From: Acinetobacter pittii ANC 4050
GTDB lineage: Bacteria; Pseudomonadota; Gammaproteobacteria; Pseudomonadales; Moraxellaceae
Direction: 5' to 3'
Length of the DNA: 64,000 nucleotides
Assembly: GCF_000399685.1 (NCBI RefSeq)
Contig: NZ_KB976987.1
Coordinates: 1,300,954-1,364,953 of the forward strand
A model generated the notes under the pieces. The model saw only the letters and a list, made by a program, of their open reading frames with translations, did no database searches and was not told the DNA's origin. Below are positions 44,376 through 52,744 of the stretch, piece by piece (position 1 is the first letter of the stretch; each line of letters opens with the position of its first letter). The position numbers and the translations under genes were made by a program.

Positions 44376-45446
44376 ATGGTGAGTTTTGGATCACAAGTTG
44401 ATTTTTCTCTACCTCATATCAAAATTCGCGGTTTAAATAAGTTTTACCAATCGCAGGGTCAAAAACTGCATGCTTTAAAAGAGATTAACCTTGATATTCC
44501 TCAAGGTAAGATTTTAGGCATTATTGGTAAAAGTGGTGCCGGAAAATCTTCCCTACTCCGCACGTTAAATGGCTTAGAACAAGTGAATACAGGCAGTATT
44601 CATATTCACCAACAAAACATTGCTGAATTGAGTCATTCCGAGCTTATTCAAACTCGCCAACGTATTGGAATGATTTTTCAACATTTCAATTTGATGTCTG
44701 CAAAAACGGTCTGGGAAAATGTGGCATTGCCCTTAAAAGTTTCCAATTACAACAAAGTAGATATCGATCAACGTGTAAATGAAGTTTTGGCTTTAGTTGG
44801 ACTCTCGGATAAGTCTGGTTACTACCCATCACAACTTTCAGGCGGGCAAAAGCAACGTGTCGGTATTGCACGTGCACTTGTTCACCACCCTGAAATTTTA
44901 CTTTGTGACGAAGCAACCTCCGCGCTTGACCCTGAAAGTACCGCCACTATTTTGGCTTTACTTAAAAAGATTAATCAGGAGCTCGGCTTAACCATTGTAC
45001 TCATCACCCATGAAATGCAGGTTATTCGAGAAATATGCGATCAAGTCGTGGTGATTGATCAAGGTGAAATTGTAGAGGCAGGACAAGTTTGGTCCGTATT
45101 TTCACGACCAGAACAGCAAATTACCCAAGAATTGTTAAACCTTGAGCAGATCACTCTGCCTTTTAAAATCAGTCCTCTACCCGATGAAGATTCAACTCAT
45201 ATTATTGTAAAACTGAAGTATGAAGCTGAAGCACATCTGGTTCCAGATATTCAAGAACTACTTACTAGATTTAAAGCACCCGTCAATTTATATCAAAGTC
45301 AGGTCGATACCATTCAAGGGCACATTATTGGCTCACTTTTAGTTGGTATTCCTAACGTAGAAATTGATCTTTCATCTATACGACAAGACGCATCAACTGC
45401 AATTGCACAATTTGAGGTACTTGGCTATGCACGACCAGCTCATTGA
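44376..45446 (+). CDS. metN: Methionine-type ABC transporter ATP-binding protein
   Basis: 356 residues from the ATG at 44376, chosen for the AAGGAG seven bases upstream. Walker A GKSGAGKSS lies at 52-60 of this numbering, then LSGGQKQR and LLCDEATSALDPES, and the H-loop in VLITHEMQ. The C-terminal ~90 residues form the NIL (ACT-like) domain that in E. coli MetN binds methionine and inhibits transport. Follows metQ by 11 bp and overlaps metI by 20 bp. Confidence 0.95.
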   Translation: MVSFGSQVDFSLPHIKIRGLNKFYQSQGQKLHALKEINLDIPQGKILGIIGKSGAGKSSLLRTLNGLEQVNTGSIHIHQQNIAELSHSELIQTRQRIGMIFQHFNLMSAKTVWENVALPLKVSNYNKVDIDQRVNEVLALVGLSDKSGYYPSQLSGGQKQRVGIARALVHHPEILLCDEATSALDPESTATILALLKKINQELGLTIVLITHEMQVIREICDQVVVIDQGEIVEAGQVWSVFSRPEQQITQELLNLEQITLPFKISPLPDEDSTHIIVKLKYEAEAHLVPDIQELLTRFKAPVNLYQSQVDTIQGHIIGSLLVGIPNVEIDLSSIRQDASTAIAQFEVLGYARPAH

Positions 45447-46086
45447 TTTATTAATTACTGGAACTGTAGATACCTTACTCATGGTAGGTGCGTCTGCATT
45501 TATTGCTTTTTTAATTGGCTTACCTATTGCTGTTGTTTTAGTCAGTACATCTGAGCACGGCATTCACCCTTCACAAAAGATTAATCAGGCTTTAGGTTGG
45601 GTCATTAACATTACTCGCTCCGTACCCTTTTTAATTTTAATGGTTGCGCTTATTCCGCTTACTCGCTGGATTGTGGGTACAAGTTATGGTGTATGGGCAG
45701 CCGTTGTTCCATTGACGATTGCTGCCATTCCCTTCTTTGCCCGTATTGCAGAAGTCAGCTTACGTGAAGTCGATCAAGGCTTAATTGAAGCGGCACAGGC
45801 CATGGGTTGTAACCGTAAACAAATTATTTGGCATGTACTTTTACCAGAGGCTTTACCGGGAATTGTTGCCGGCTTTACCGTGACGATTGTGACGATGATT
45901 AACTCCTCTGCGATTGCTGGTGCTATTGGTGCAGGTGGCCTAGGAGACATCGCATATAGATATGGTTATCAACGTTTTGATATGCAAATTATGTTGGCTG
46001 TAATTTTTGTGCTCATTGTTTTAGTCATGTTAGTACAAGCGACTGGCGATGCATTAGCCCAGCAACTTGATAAACGTAAAGTTTAA
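45427..46086 (+). CDS. metI: Methionine-type ABC transporter permease
   Basis: 219 residues from the ATG at 45427 (MHDQLIDLLITGTVDT), within the 3' end of metN. About five membrane helices and the EAA loop AEVSLREVDQGLIEAAQAMGCNRKQIIWHVLLPEALPGI. Forms the channel with MetN. Last gene of the organosulfur operon, followed by a hairpin. Confidence 0.94.
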   Translation: MHDQLIDLLITGTVDTLLMVGASAFIAFLIGLPIAVVLVSTSEHGIHPSQKINQALGWVINITRSVPFLILMVALIPLTRWIVGTSYGVWAAVVPLTIAAIPFFARIAEVSLREVDQGLIEAAQAMGCNRKQIIWHVLLPEALPGIVAGFTVTIVTMINSSAIAGAIGAGGLGDIAYRYGYQRFDMQIMLAVIFVLIVLVMLVQATGDALAQQLDKRKV

Positions 46087-46106
46087 AAGCAATACAACCC
46101 CGCTCT

Positions 46107-46130
46107 AGCCATGACTTTGTCATGGCTTTC
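46107..46130 (+). terminator. Hairpin at the end of the organosulfur operon
   Basis: AGCCATGAC (46107-46115) and GTCATGGCT (46119-46127) form a 9-bp stem with a TTT loop. Only a short TTTC follows, so it is a weaker terminator. Confidence 0.6.
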
Positions 46131-46179
46131 ATGTAAAATCAGCGACAATTTTTAATTTACACATTTGTGAGTGGTTTTC

Positions 46180-47271
46180 ATGGGTTTTAATTGCGGTATT
46201 GTTGGTCTGCCAAACGTAGGGAAATCTACCCTTTTCAATGCATTAACGAAAGCAGCGATTGCAGCGGAAAACTTCCCTTTCTGTACCATTGAACCAAACA
46301 CAGGTATTGTTCCTGTACCAGATCCACGCCTAGACAAACTTGCTGCGATTGTTAAACCACAGCGTATTTTGCCAACTACAATGGAATTTGTGGACATTGC
46401 AGGTCTTGTTGCTGGTGCATCAAAAGGTGAAGGCTTAGGTAACCAATTTCTTGCTAACATCCGTGAAACTGATGCAATCGCTCATGTTGTACGTTGTTTC
46501 GAAGACGAAAACGTGATTCACGTAAATGGTAAAATTGATCCATTAGACGACATCGCAACTATTAATACTGAACTTGCACTTGCCGATCTTGAAACTGTTG
46601 CTAAAGCAGTTTTACGCTTAACTAAAGTTGCTAAAGGCGGTGACAAAGAAGCTGTAGCAACTAAAGCAGTTTTAGAAAAAATTCAACCTTTACTTGACGA
46701 AGGTAAACCAGCTCGTGCGGCTGATTTGTCTGATGACGAACGTAAATTAGTTCGTGGTTTTGGTTTAATGACTTTAAAACCAACCATGTATATTGCAAAC
46801 GTTGCAGAAGACGGTTTTGAAAACAATCCGCACTTAGACGCAGTAAAAAAACTTGCTGCGGAAGAAAACGCAATTGTTGTTCCACTTTGCAACCAAATCG
46901 AAGCTGAAATTTCATTATTAGAAGATGAAGATCGTGCTGAGTTCCTAGAAGCAATGGGCATGGAAGAACCGGGCTTAAATGTGGTTATTCGTGCAGGTTA
47001 TGCACTTTTAGGTTTACAGACTTATTTCACTGCAGGTGTACAAGAAGTACGTGCATGGACAGTAAAAGTTGGTGCAACTGCTCCTCAAGCTGCTGGTGTT
47101 ATTCATACTGACTTCGAAAAAGGCTTTATCCGTGCTGAAGTTGTTGCATACGATGACTTCGTACAATACAACGGTGAAAACGGCGCTAAAGAAGCTGGTA
47201 AATGGCGTTTAGAAGGTAAAACTTACGTTGTTCAAGATGGCGATGTAATGCACTTCCGTTTTAACGTATAA
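46180..47271 (+). CDS. ychF: Redox-regulated GTPase-family ATPase YchF (OLA1 type)
   Basis: 363 residues from the ATG at 46180 ([17 protein letters not shown]). The P-loop GLPNVGKS (9-16), the [20 protein letters not shown] switch region and the C-terminal TGS-like domain ending [10 protein letters not shown] are all there. YchF hydrolyses ATP rather than GTP, binds ribosomes, and negatively regulates oxidative-stress defence. Monocistronic with a strong terminator. Confidence 0.97.
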   Translation: MGFNCGIVGLPNVGKSTLFNALTKAAIAAENFPFCTIEPNTGIVPVPDPRLDKLAAIVKPQRILPTTMEFVDIAGLVAGASKGEGLGNQFLANIRETDAIAHVVRCFEDENVIHVNGKIDPLDDIATINTELALADLETVAKAVLRLTKVAKGGDKEAVATKAVLEKIQPLLDEGKPARAADLSDDERKLVRGFGLMTLKPTMYIANVAEDGFENNPHLDAVKKLAAEENAIVVPLCNQIEAEISLLEDEDRAEFLEAMGMEEPGLNVVIRAGYALLGLQTYFTAGVQEVRAWTVKVGATAPQAAGVIHTDFEKGFIRAEVVAYDDFVQYNGENGAKEAGKWRLEGKTYVVQDGDVMHFRFNV

Positions 47272-47284
47272 GTTAAAGCTTAAG

Positions 47285-47313
47285 AAAAAGCCCCAATATG
47301 TTGGGGCTTTTTT
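47285..47313. terminator. Bidirectional terminator after ychF
   Basis: AAAAAGCCCCAA / TTGGGGCTTTTTT stem with a TATG loop; the minus-strand neighbour ends at 47318. Confidence 0.92.
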
Positions 47314-47317
47314 ATAT

Positions 47318-47839
47318 TTAATGGTTTACATCCATCATCTCTCGTTTACTGCGCGCCTCTTGTGAAATACGCGCATGCAAAGGCTTTCTAAAACCTAACA
47401 TAAATATAAATTCTGCCAATACAAATAATGGCCCTATCGCAAGTCCTATCACATCATCAACAAAAGCTGGCTTTTTCTTTTCGAAATAATGTCCCACAAA
47501 TTGAAAGACCCAACCCACCACAAAGAAACCAATACTTGCCGCTAACCATTCTCCAAAAGAAAACTCGGCAATTTGGCTCGCCAGTGGATACACAGCGGCC
47601 AAAAGAATTAGCATGAGTAAACCAAAAACTTTATCTAAAATAAAATAATAGATGGTACTAGCTGCAATCAGCCCCATGGCTAAAGTAAGCTTAAAACTAC
47701 CAATATCAATGCCTGCTCTTGCGGTTAAACACAAAATTGAAAACACGATGAGAGGAATACCAATAAAATGCGTCAAAATATTTTTATGATTTAAATGATA
47801 AGCCGCATATTTGCTAAGCTGTTGCTCCAGATTTGACAT
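47318..47839 (-). CDS. Mpo1-like (DUF962) integral membrane protein
   Basis: 173 residues. The N-terminal YAAYHLNHKNILTHFIGIPL carries the family histidines, and FFVVGWVFQFVGHYFEKKKPAFVDDVIGLAIGPLFVLAE is the C-terminal signature; four or five hydrophobic helices. The yeast homologue Mpo1 is an Fe(II)-dependent dioxygenase that removes C1 from 2-hydroxy fatty acids, so a lipid-oxidation role is conceivable. Divergent from a Crp/Fnr regulator 92 bp away. Confidence 0.88.
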   Translation of the reverse strand: MSNLEQQLSKYAAYHLNHKNILTHFIGIPLIVFSILCLTARAGIDIGSFKLTLAMGLIAASTIYYFILDKVFGLLMLILLAAVYPLASQIAEFSFGEWLAASIGFFVVGWVFQFVGHYFEKKKPAFVDDVIGLAIGPLFVLAEFIFMLGFRKPLHARISQEARSKREMMDVNH

Positions 47840-47931
47840 GAGTTATTCCCTATTCACTTACATATAGTCATACTGTACATATAAGGAAAACTTAAAGTTG
47901 TCAGCTATTTGACAAAGTAAAGAACTTTTTC

Positions 47932-48639
47932 ATGGATGACCGGATATTGGACCTAATTTATATTAACCGACTAAAAGAAAACACATGGTTTAGTGTGCTT
48001 CCAGAAACATTCCAAAACTTTATTTTAGAACATGGCAAGCAAATCACCTTTGAGAAAAATAGCTATGTTTTCCATGCTCAAGATGTATTTGATGGCATTT
48101 ATACCGTACTTGAAGGCTCAATTAGCTTGGGTTATGTCGATGTAAACGGTAATGAAGCTCTTTCTGCTATTGCTGAGCCGATTATGTGGTTTGGTGAAAT
48201 ATCATTGATTGACCATGAGCCGCGTTCACATGACGCAATTGCTTTGAAAAAAAGTAGAGTACTGCACGTTCCCGCAAAACCTTTAAATGAACTACTCAAA
48301 GAAAATCCCTATTATTGGTACTACTTTGCACGTTTAACCAGCCAAAAACTCAGGTATGTTTTCTTAGAACAGATTGCGATACAAACACGCAGTATTTCTC
48401 AAAGGCTGGCTCAACGTCTTCTGTTCATTCTAGAAGGATATGGCAATCATATTCTTATTCAAGATCGTCACATTCATATTTCTCAAGAACAGTTGGCCAA
48501 TATGCTGACCACATCTAGGCAAACGATCAATCATGAACTGAACCTACTCGAAAAGCAAAAGATCATCAAAATTGCTTTTAGAAAAATTGAGATTTTAGAT
48601 ATTGAGAGATTGAAAGGAGTTGCTCAAGCACAATCCTAA
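47932..48639 (+). CDS. Crp/Fnr-family transcriptional regulator
   Basis: 235 residues. An N-terminal cyclic-nucleotide-binding-like beta-roll (ITFEKNSYVFHAQDVFDGIYTVLEGSISLGYVDVNGNEALSAI, then WFGEISLIDHEPRSHDAIA) and a C-terminal helix-turn-helix (IHISQEQLANMLTTSRQTINHELNLLEKQKIIKI). There is no FNR-type cysteine cluster. The signal sensed is unknown. The Mpo1-like gene across a 92-bp gap is a possible target. Confidence 0.92.
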   Translation: MDDRILDLIYINRLKENTWFSVLPETFQNFILEHGKQITFEKNSYVFHAQDVFDGIYTVLEGSISLGYVDVNGNEALSAIAEPIMWFGEISLIDHEPRSHDAIALKKSRVLHVPAKPLNELLKENPYYWYYFARLTSQKLRYVFLEQIAIQTRSISQRLAQRLLFILEGYGNHILIQDRHIHISQEQLANMLTTSRQTINHELNLLEKQKIIKIAFRKIEILDIERLKGVAQAQS

Positions 48640-48810
48640 TTTTTTAAAAGCGGCTAAATAATAAAAACTTAAAATTAAATTAAAAAATTAGATAACACTG
48701 CAAAACAACACATTGTTCAAACTCTATTTCCACAAAATAAATGTGTTAAAGCAGATATTTTCACCCTACACTCAAGCTGAGCAATAATACTCAACAAGGC
48801 GCTGATTAAC

Positions 48811-49146
48811 ATGAAAAAATTATCAACAATTCTTACAGCAGGCGTATTGGCTATGTTAAGTGTTTCGGCATTTGCATGTCCTAAAGGAACTCAACTACAA
48901 GGTGGTACAGGACCAAATCATAAAGGTGGAAAATGTGTAGCAGTACATGGAAAAGCTACCGCTCAAAAAGTGAAGAAAGAAGCAGCTAAAACTAAACAGG
49001 ATGTAAAAAAAGATTTAACTACGCAAAAACATGACGCAATGACCAGTGCGACTCATGCACAACATGAATCACATCAAATGACTCACCAAATGAAGCAAGA
49101 TGCTGTAAAAACTGCAAACACAGCTAAAGCTGCAACAAAACCGTAA
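48811..49146 (+). CDS. Small exported Lys/His-rich helical protein
   Basis: 111 residues. Signal peptide at 1-22 (ILTAGVLAMLSVSAFA), then a short cysteine-paired segment CPKGTQLQGGTGPNHKGGKC, then about 65 residues of Ala, Lys, Gln, His and Thr with repeated KK/KQD and HxxH spacing, predicting a long amphipathic helix. It resembles LEA-like or metal-binding exported proteins in style, but I recognise no family. Expression seems independent, ending in a strong terminator. Confidence 0.65.
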   Translation: MKKLSTILTAGVLAMLSVSAFACPKGTQLQGGTGPNHKGGKCVAVHGKATAQKVKKEAAKTKQDVKKDLTTQKHDAMTSATHAQHESHQMTHQMKQDAVKTANTAKAATKP

Positions 49147-49174
49147 TTAACATTCACCTATTATCGTTTAAAGC

Positions 49175-49205
49175 AAAAAAGCGAGATTGATCATCTCGCT
49201 TTTTT
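49175..49205. terminator. Bidirectional terminator
   Basis: AAAAAAGCGAGAT / ATCTCGCTTTTTT stem with a 5-nt loop between convergent genes ending at 49146 and 49219. Confidence 0.92.
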
Positions 49206-49218
49206 ATATGTATAGGCT

Positions 49219-49710
49219 TTATTTAGGAGATGTGTTTCCTAAATTCGGATTTTCAATCGCTTCCTTACACTGCTGTTTATCACGCTCATAATCTGCCTGT
49301 TTTTGAGCAACCGAACTATTATTTTCAAGCGTTTCGCGCGCCCATACATCTAGACTCGTTAAAGCTTTACGGCAAAGCGCATATTTTCCTTCAGTGACCG
49401 AATCTGTCATTTTTACATTGATACGCCAGTCTGTACTTAATTGACGTAACGGTTTACGAACTTTGTCATCGATTTGGCTAAGCTGCTTTTCATAAACTAA
49501 ATGCTCAACCGTATTAATTAATGTCCATGCTTTTTGAGCATAAACAGTTGCATCATTGGTTAGTTTCGGTGCTGGCTTAATTTCTACTTTTTTTTCTGCA
49601 CCTTGATTACCATTATCACAGCCCTGCAATGTAAAAATACCTGCACACATCATGGCGATATAAACTAAACGAATCTTTGCCTTGAACATATCAAACTGCC
49701 GATTAAACAT
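49219..49710 (-). CDS. Putative lipoprotein, 163 residues
   Basis: A hydrophobic N-terminal segment (IRLVYIAMMCAGIFTLQGC) ends in the lipobox LQGC, so the mature protein would start at that cysteine with DNGNQGAEKK and be lipid-anchored. The rest is helical and charged, with two further Cys residues (KYALCRKAL and DKQQCKEAI). No family recognised. The start is uncertain; an ATG seven codons downstream is also possible and would give a more normal signal length. Confidence 0.68.
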   Translation of the reverse strand: MFNRQFDMFKAKIRLVYIAMMCAGIFTLQGCDNGNQGAEKKVEIKPAPKLTNDATVYAQKAWTLINTVEHLVYEKQLSQIDDKVRKPLRQLSTDWRINVKMTDSVTEGKYALCRKALTSLDVWARETLENNSSVAQKQADYERDKQQCKEAIENPNLGNTSPK

Positions 49711-49792
49711 TTCGGCACTATGCTATTAAATTCGGCTACAATACTCAATCTTTCAAGTATTTTTATCATTTGGTTTATTGCCAAGGTGTATT

Positions 49793-50533
49793 GTGTCCGA
49801 ACAACAATTGATGCCTGCCCAAACGGCAACTTTTTGGCAAGGCGCCAAAGATAGCCAAGCTATCGTACTCACCTATTTACCCGTTTCTTTTGCCTTTGGC
49901 GTTTCTGCCTCTCAATTCGGTTTTACACCATGGGAAGCTTTTTTTCTATCTTGCTCAATGTATGCTGGCGCTAGCCAATTTTTGGTTGTTGCACTTTTGG
50001 CTAGCGGTTCATCCATCTGGCTAACAGCATTAACAGTTATTGCCCTCGATATTCGCCATGTCCTTTATGGACCTGCTCTATACAACTTGATTCCCAATAA
50101 ATTAAATCTTAAGAAAACGGCAGTGTGGGCTTGGGGCTTAACGGATGAAGTTTTTGCCAACGGAATGATCCAACTGTCTCAGCGTAAACAGCAATGGTCC
50201 GAGTCATGGATGCTGGGCTTAAGTCTATTTAGTTGGATGGCTTGGGCAACCGGTTCTTTGTTAGGCGGATTATTTGCCGATCAAGTCGCTCATCTTCCAA
50301 AGTTTTTACAAGCAGCTTTAGATTTCTTATTACCTGCTTTATTTTTAAGCTTTTTATTAGCAGCATTTGAGCGAAAGCATAGCCTTGTTGTTGCTGTATC
50401 GTTATTAGTTTCAGCCTTGGCCTGTTATTGGATTAACTTATCAGCGGCTATCTTTATTGGCATTCTTTCAGGCATTTTAGCTGGTCTGTTTAAACACTAC
50501 GTACTGAAACAGCATGATGAGGTTGATGTTTAA
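49793..50533 (+). CDS. azlC: AzlC-family branched-chain amino-acid exporter, large subunit
   Basis: 246 residues from a GTG at 49793, chosen for the AAGG upstream; a TTG at 49778 or an ATG at 49811 are alternatives. About eight hydrophobic helices with the AzlC signature SFAFGVSASQFGFTPWEAFFLSCSMYAGASQF and ALDIRHVLYGPAL. With AzlD it exports leucine, isoleucine, valine or analogues. Overlaps azlD. Confidence 0.9.
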   Translation: MSEQQLMPAQTATFWQGAKDSQAIVLTYLPVSFAFGVSASQFGFTPWEAFFLSCSMYAGASQFLVVALLASGSSIWLTALTVIALDIRHVLYGPALYNLIPNKLNLKKTAVWAWGLTDEVFANGMIQLSQRKQQWSESWMLGLSLFSWMAWATGSLLGGLFADQVAHLPKFLQAALDFLLPALFLSFLLAAFERKHSLVVAVSLLVSALACYWINLSAAIFIGILSGILAGLFKHYVLKQHDEVDV

Positions 50534-50876
50534 TATGAACCTAGAAATTATTCTGGTAGGCATTATTGTGGGTATTGCCAACTTTGCTTCACGTTTCGGG
50601 CCATTTTTTGTAATACAAAAATTACAGGGTTCGCAGCAAAGACGCGGCTTAGTCTGGATCAAAATTGCTTTAGGAAGTATTGGTATCTCTGCAATTAGCG
50701 CTATGCTTGTGGTTGCAACTCTTCCACCACTCCTTGAAACCCCAGATAAAAGCTTAGCGATGCTGATCGGTTTTTTGGTTTTAGCAGGTCTTTATTTTAA
50801 ATTTAAGAAAATCGTACCAGCAACTTTAACTGCTGCAATTGTTTATGGCCTCATCTATACATATTTACCTTTATAA
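50514..50876 (+). CDS. azlD: AzlD-family branched-chain amino-acid exporter, small subunit
   Basis: Up to 120 residues; ATGs at 50514, 50526 and 50535 are all in frame and none has an ideal ribosome site, so the true start is open. Four hydrophobic helices with IGIANFASRFGPFFVIQKL-like opening and LIGFLVLAGLYFKFKKIVPATLTAAIVYGLIYTYL at the end. It overlaps azlC, as usual for this two-component exporter. Confidence 0.88.
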   Translation: MMRLMFNMNLEIILVGIIVGIANFASRFGPFFVIQKLQGSQQRRGLVWIKIALGSIGISAISAMLVVATLPPLLETPDKSLAMLIGFLVLAGLYFKFKKIVPATLTAAIVYGLIYTYLPL

Positions 50877-51007
50877 ATAGATAAACTGATCTTCCTTATA
50901 TAAAATAAAACCTAGCCAGAAGTATTTAAGATTGAAACTTCTGGCTTGAAAAATCTAATTTTTGAATTGATTAAAAAGATAACCTTAGCTACTTAATAGA
51001 GATAAAA

Positions 51008-51397
51008 ATGTCACAAGTTAAAATTTATGCAAATGAACAAACCATTATGCAGTATCGAGAACTGCTTTCTCATGCAATCCATCAAGCACTTATTGAAGAA
51101 TTGAAATATCCTGTTGAGAAAAGATTTCAACGTTTTATTAGTCTTAAACCAGGGAATTTCATTTACCCTTCTGACCGAAGCCAACATTATATTATTATTG
51201 AGCTTTCAATGTTTGCAGGGCGCAGTCCAGCGACTAAAAAGCAACTCATTCAAACCCTATTTCGCAATATTCAAGAACAATGCAAAATTGCACCTCAAGA
51301 TATCGAAATCACTATTTTTGAAACACCTAAGGAAAATTGGGGCATCCGTGGTAAAAATGGAGATGAGTTGCTCTTAAACTATCAAGTGAATATCTAA
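51008..51397 (+). CDS. Tautomerase-superfamily protein lacking the catalytic Pro1
   Basis: 129 residues with the Tautomerase_2-type fold: MSQVKIYANEQT at the start, IIIELSMFAGRSPATKKQLIQTLFRNI in the middle and ITIFETPKENWGIRGKNGDELLLNYQ at the end. The superfamily catalyses with an N-terminal proline exposed after Met removal, but here residue 2 is Ser (ATG TCA CAA). It may have lost or changed the chemistry, or use another start. Single gene ahead of purT. Confidence 0.82.
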   Translation: MSQVKIYANEQTIMQYRELLSHAIHQALIEELKYPVEKRFQRFISLKPGNFIYPSDRSQHYIIIELSMFAGRSPATKKQLIQTLFRNIQEQCKIAPQDIEITIFETPKENWGIRGKNGDELLLNYQVNI

Positions 51398-51410
51398 AAA
51401 GTACATTTTT

Positions 51411-51496
51411 AATTGTCCGACAAAATTACTTTTTTTATGCGTTATAAGGCTTAACTCGACCATAAGTTCTGCTATGCTTAAAAAAATAATTTTGTC
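51411..51496 (+). promoter_or_regulatory. Inverted repeats framing the purT leader
   Basis: TTGTCCGACAA (51413-51423) is a short palindrome. GACAAAATTA (51419-51428) has an exact inverted partner TAATTTTGTC (51487-51496), 58 bp on, ending right beside the purT ribosome site CAGGA. This could be a purine-repressor operator pair or a leader RNA whose 3' arm lies against the ribosome site. Confidence 0.4.
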
Positions 51497-51508
51497 AGGA
51501 TGATTCGC

Positions 51509-52717
51509 ATGAGCGTGACACTCGGTACCCCACTTCAATCTTCTGCATTTAAAGTTTTATTGTTAGGTTCAGGAGAGCTTGGCAAAGAAGTTGTGATTTC
51601 CTTACAACGCCTTGGTGTGGAAGTACATGCAGCCGACCGTTATGATCATGCACCAGCCATGCAAGTTGCACATTACTCTTATGTGCTCAACATGGCCGAT
51701 CCAACTGAGTTAAAACAGCTCATCGAAAAAATTAAACCGAATTTAATTGTGCCTGAAATTGAAGCAATTGCGACAGAAGTTTTACTTGAAATTGAAGCAA
51801 GCCAAACCGCAACTGTGATTCCTTCTGCTAAAGCTGTAAATCTCACCATGAACCGTGAAGGCATTCGTCGTCTTGCGGCTGAAGAGCTTGGTTTACCTAC
51901 TTCTGCTTATCGTTTTGCTGACTCTCTAGAAAGTTTCCGTGCTGCTTGTGATGATATTGGTTATCCAAACTTTGTAAAACCAGTCATGTCATCTTCAGGG
52001 AAAGGTCAGTCTCGTGTGAAAAGCTTTGACGAAGTCGATGCTGCTTGGGAATATGCGATGCAAGGTGGTCGTGTTAACCAAGGTACGGTCATTATTGAAT
52101 CTCAAATTGATTTTGACTTTGAAATTACACTCCTTACCGTTCGCGCTAAAAACCCTGAAACAGGTGAAATTGAAACTCACTACTGTGACCCAATTGGTCA
52201 TCGCCAAGATGCAGGCGACTATGTAGAAAGCTGGCAACCTCAGCCCATGACTGCGACTGCACTTGAAGAAGCAAAACGTATTGCAAATAAAGTGACAACA
52301 GCACTGGGTGGTTGTGGTATTTTTGGTGTAGAGCTGTTTATTAAAGGCGATAAGGTCTGGTTCAGTGAAGTTTCACCTCGCCCACACGACACTGGTCTCG
52401 TAACGCTAGCATCGCAATTTCAAAGTGAATTTGAGTTACATGCACGTGCGATTTTAGGCTTACCTGTAAATACAGCACGCCATAGTGTAGCTGCAAGTGC
52501 AGTGATTTATGCAGGTGTAGATGCCAACAACTTAAGCTTTAGCGGTTTAAATACAGCCTTAGCCAATCCAGATACTGATCTACGATTGTTTGGCAAGCCA
52601 GAAGGTTTCAAACGCCGTCGTATGGGTGTCGCAACGGCACGTGCAGAAAACACCGATCTTGCTCGTACTTTAGCGAAAGAAACCGCTGATCAAGTAAGCG
52701 TAAAAACCAACTCTTAA
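51509..52717 (+). CDS. purT: Formate-dependent phosphoribosylglycinamide formyltransferase
   Basis: 402 residues from the ATG at 51509; the ATG three codons earlier would leave no room for the AGGA ribosome site. PurT makes formyl-GAR from GAR, formate and ATP in purine synthesis. The ATP-grasp fold begins with [20 protein letters not shown] and contains [14 protein letters not shown] and [31 protein letters not shown]. Leader carries inverted repeats noted separately. Confidence 0.97.
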   Translation: MSVTLGTPLQSSAFKVLLLGSGELGKEVVISLQRLGVEVHAADRYDHAPAMQVAHYSYVLNMADPTELKQLIEKIKPNLIVPEIEAIATEVLLEIEASQTATVIPSAKAVNLTMNREGIRRLAAEELGLPTSAYRFADSLESFRAACDDIGYPNFVKPVMSSSGKGQSRVKSFDEVDAAWEYAMQGGRVNQGTVIIESQIDFDFEITLLTVRAKNPETGEIETHYCDPIGHRQDAGDYVESWQPQPMTATALEEAKRIANKVTTALGGCGIFGVELFIKGDKVWFSEVSPRPHDTGLVTLASQFQSEFELHARAILGLPVNTARHSVAASAVIYAGVDANNLSFSGLNTALANPDTDLRLFGKPEGFKRRRMGVATARAENTDLARTLAKETADQVSVKTNS

Positions 52718-52744
52718 TATTTATTTATTGGTAGACCCATTTTC

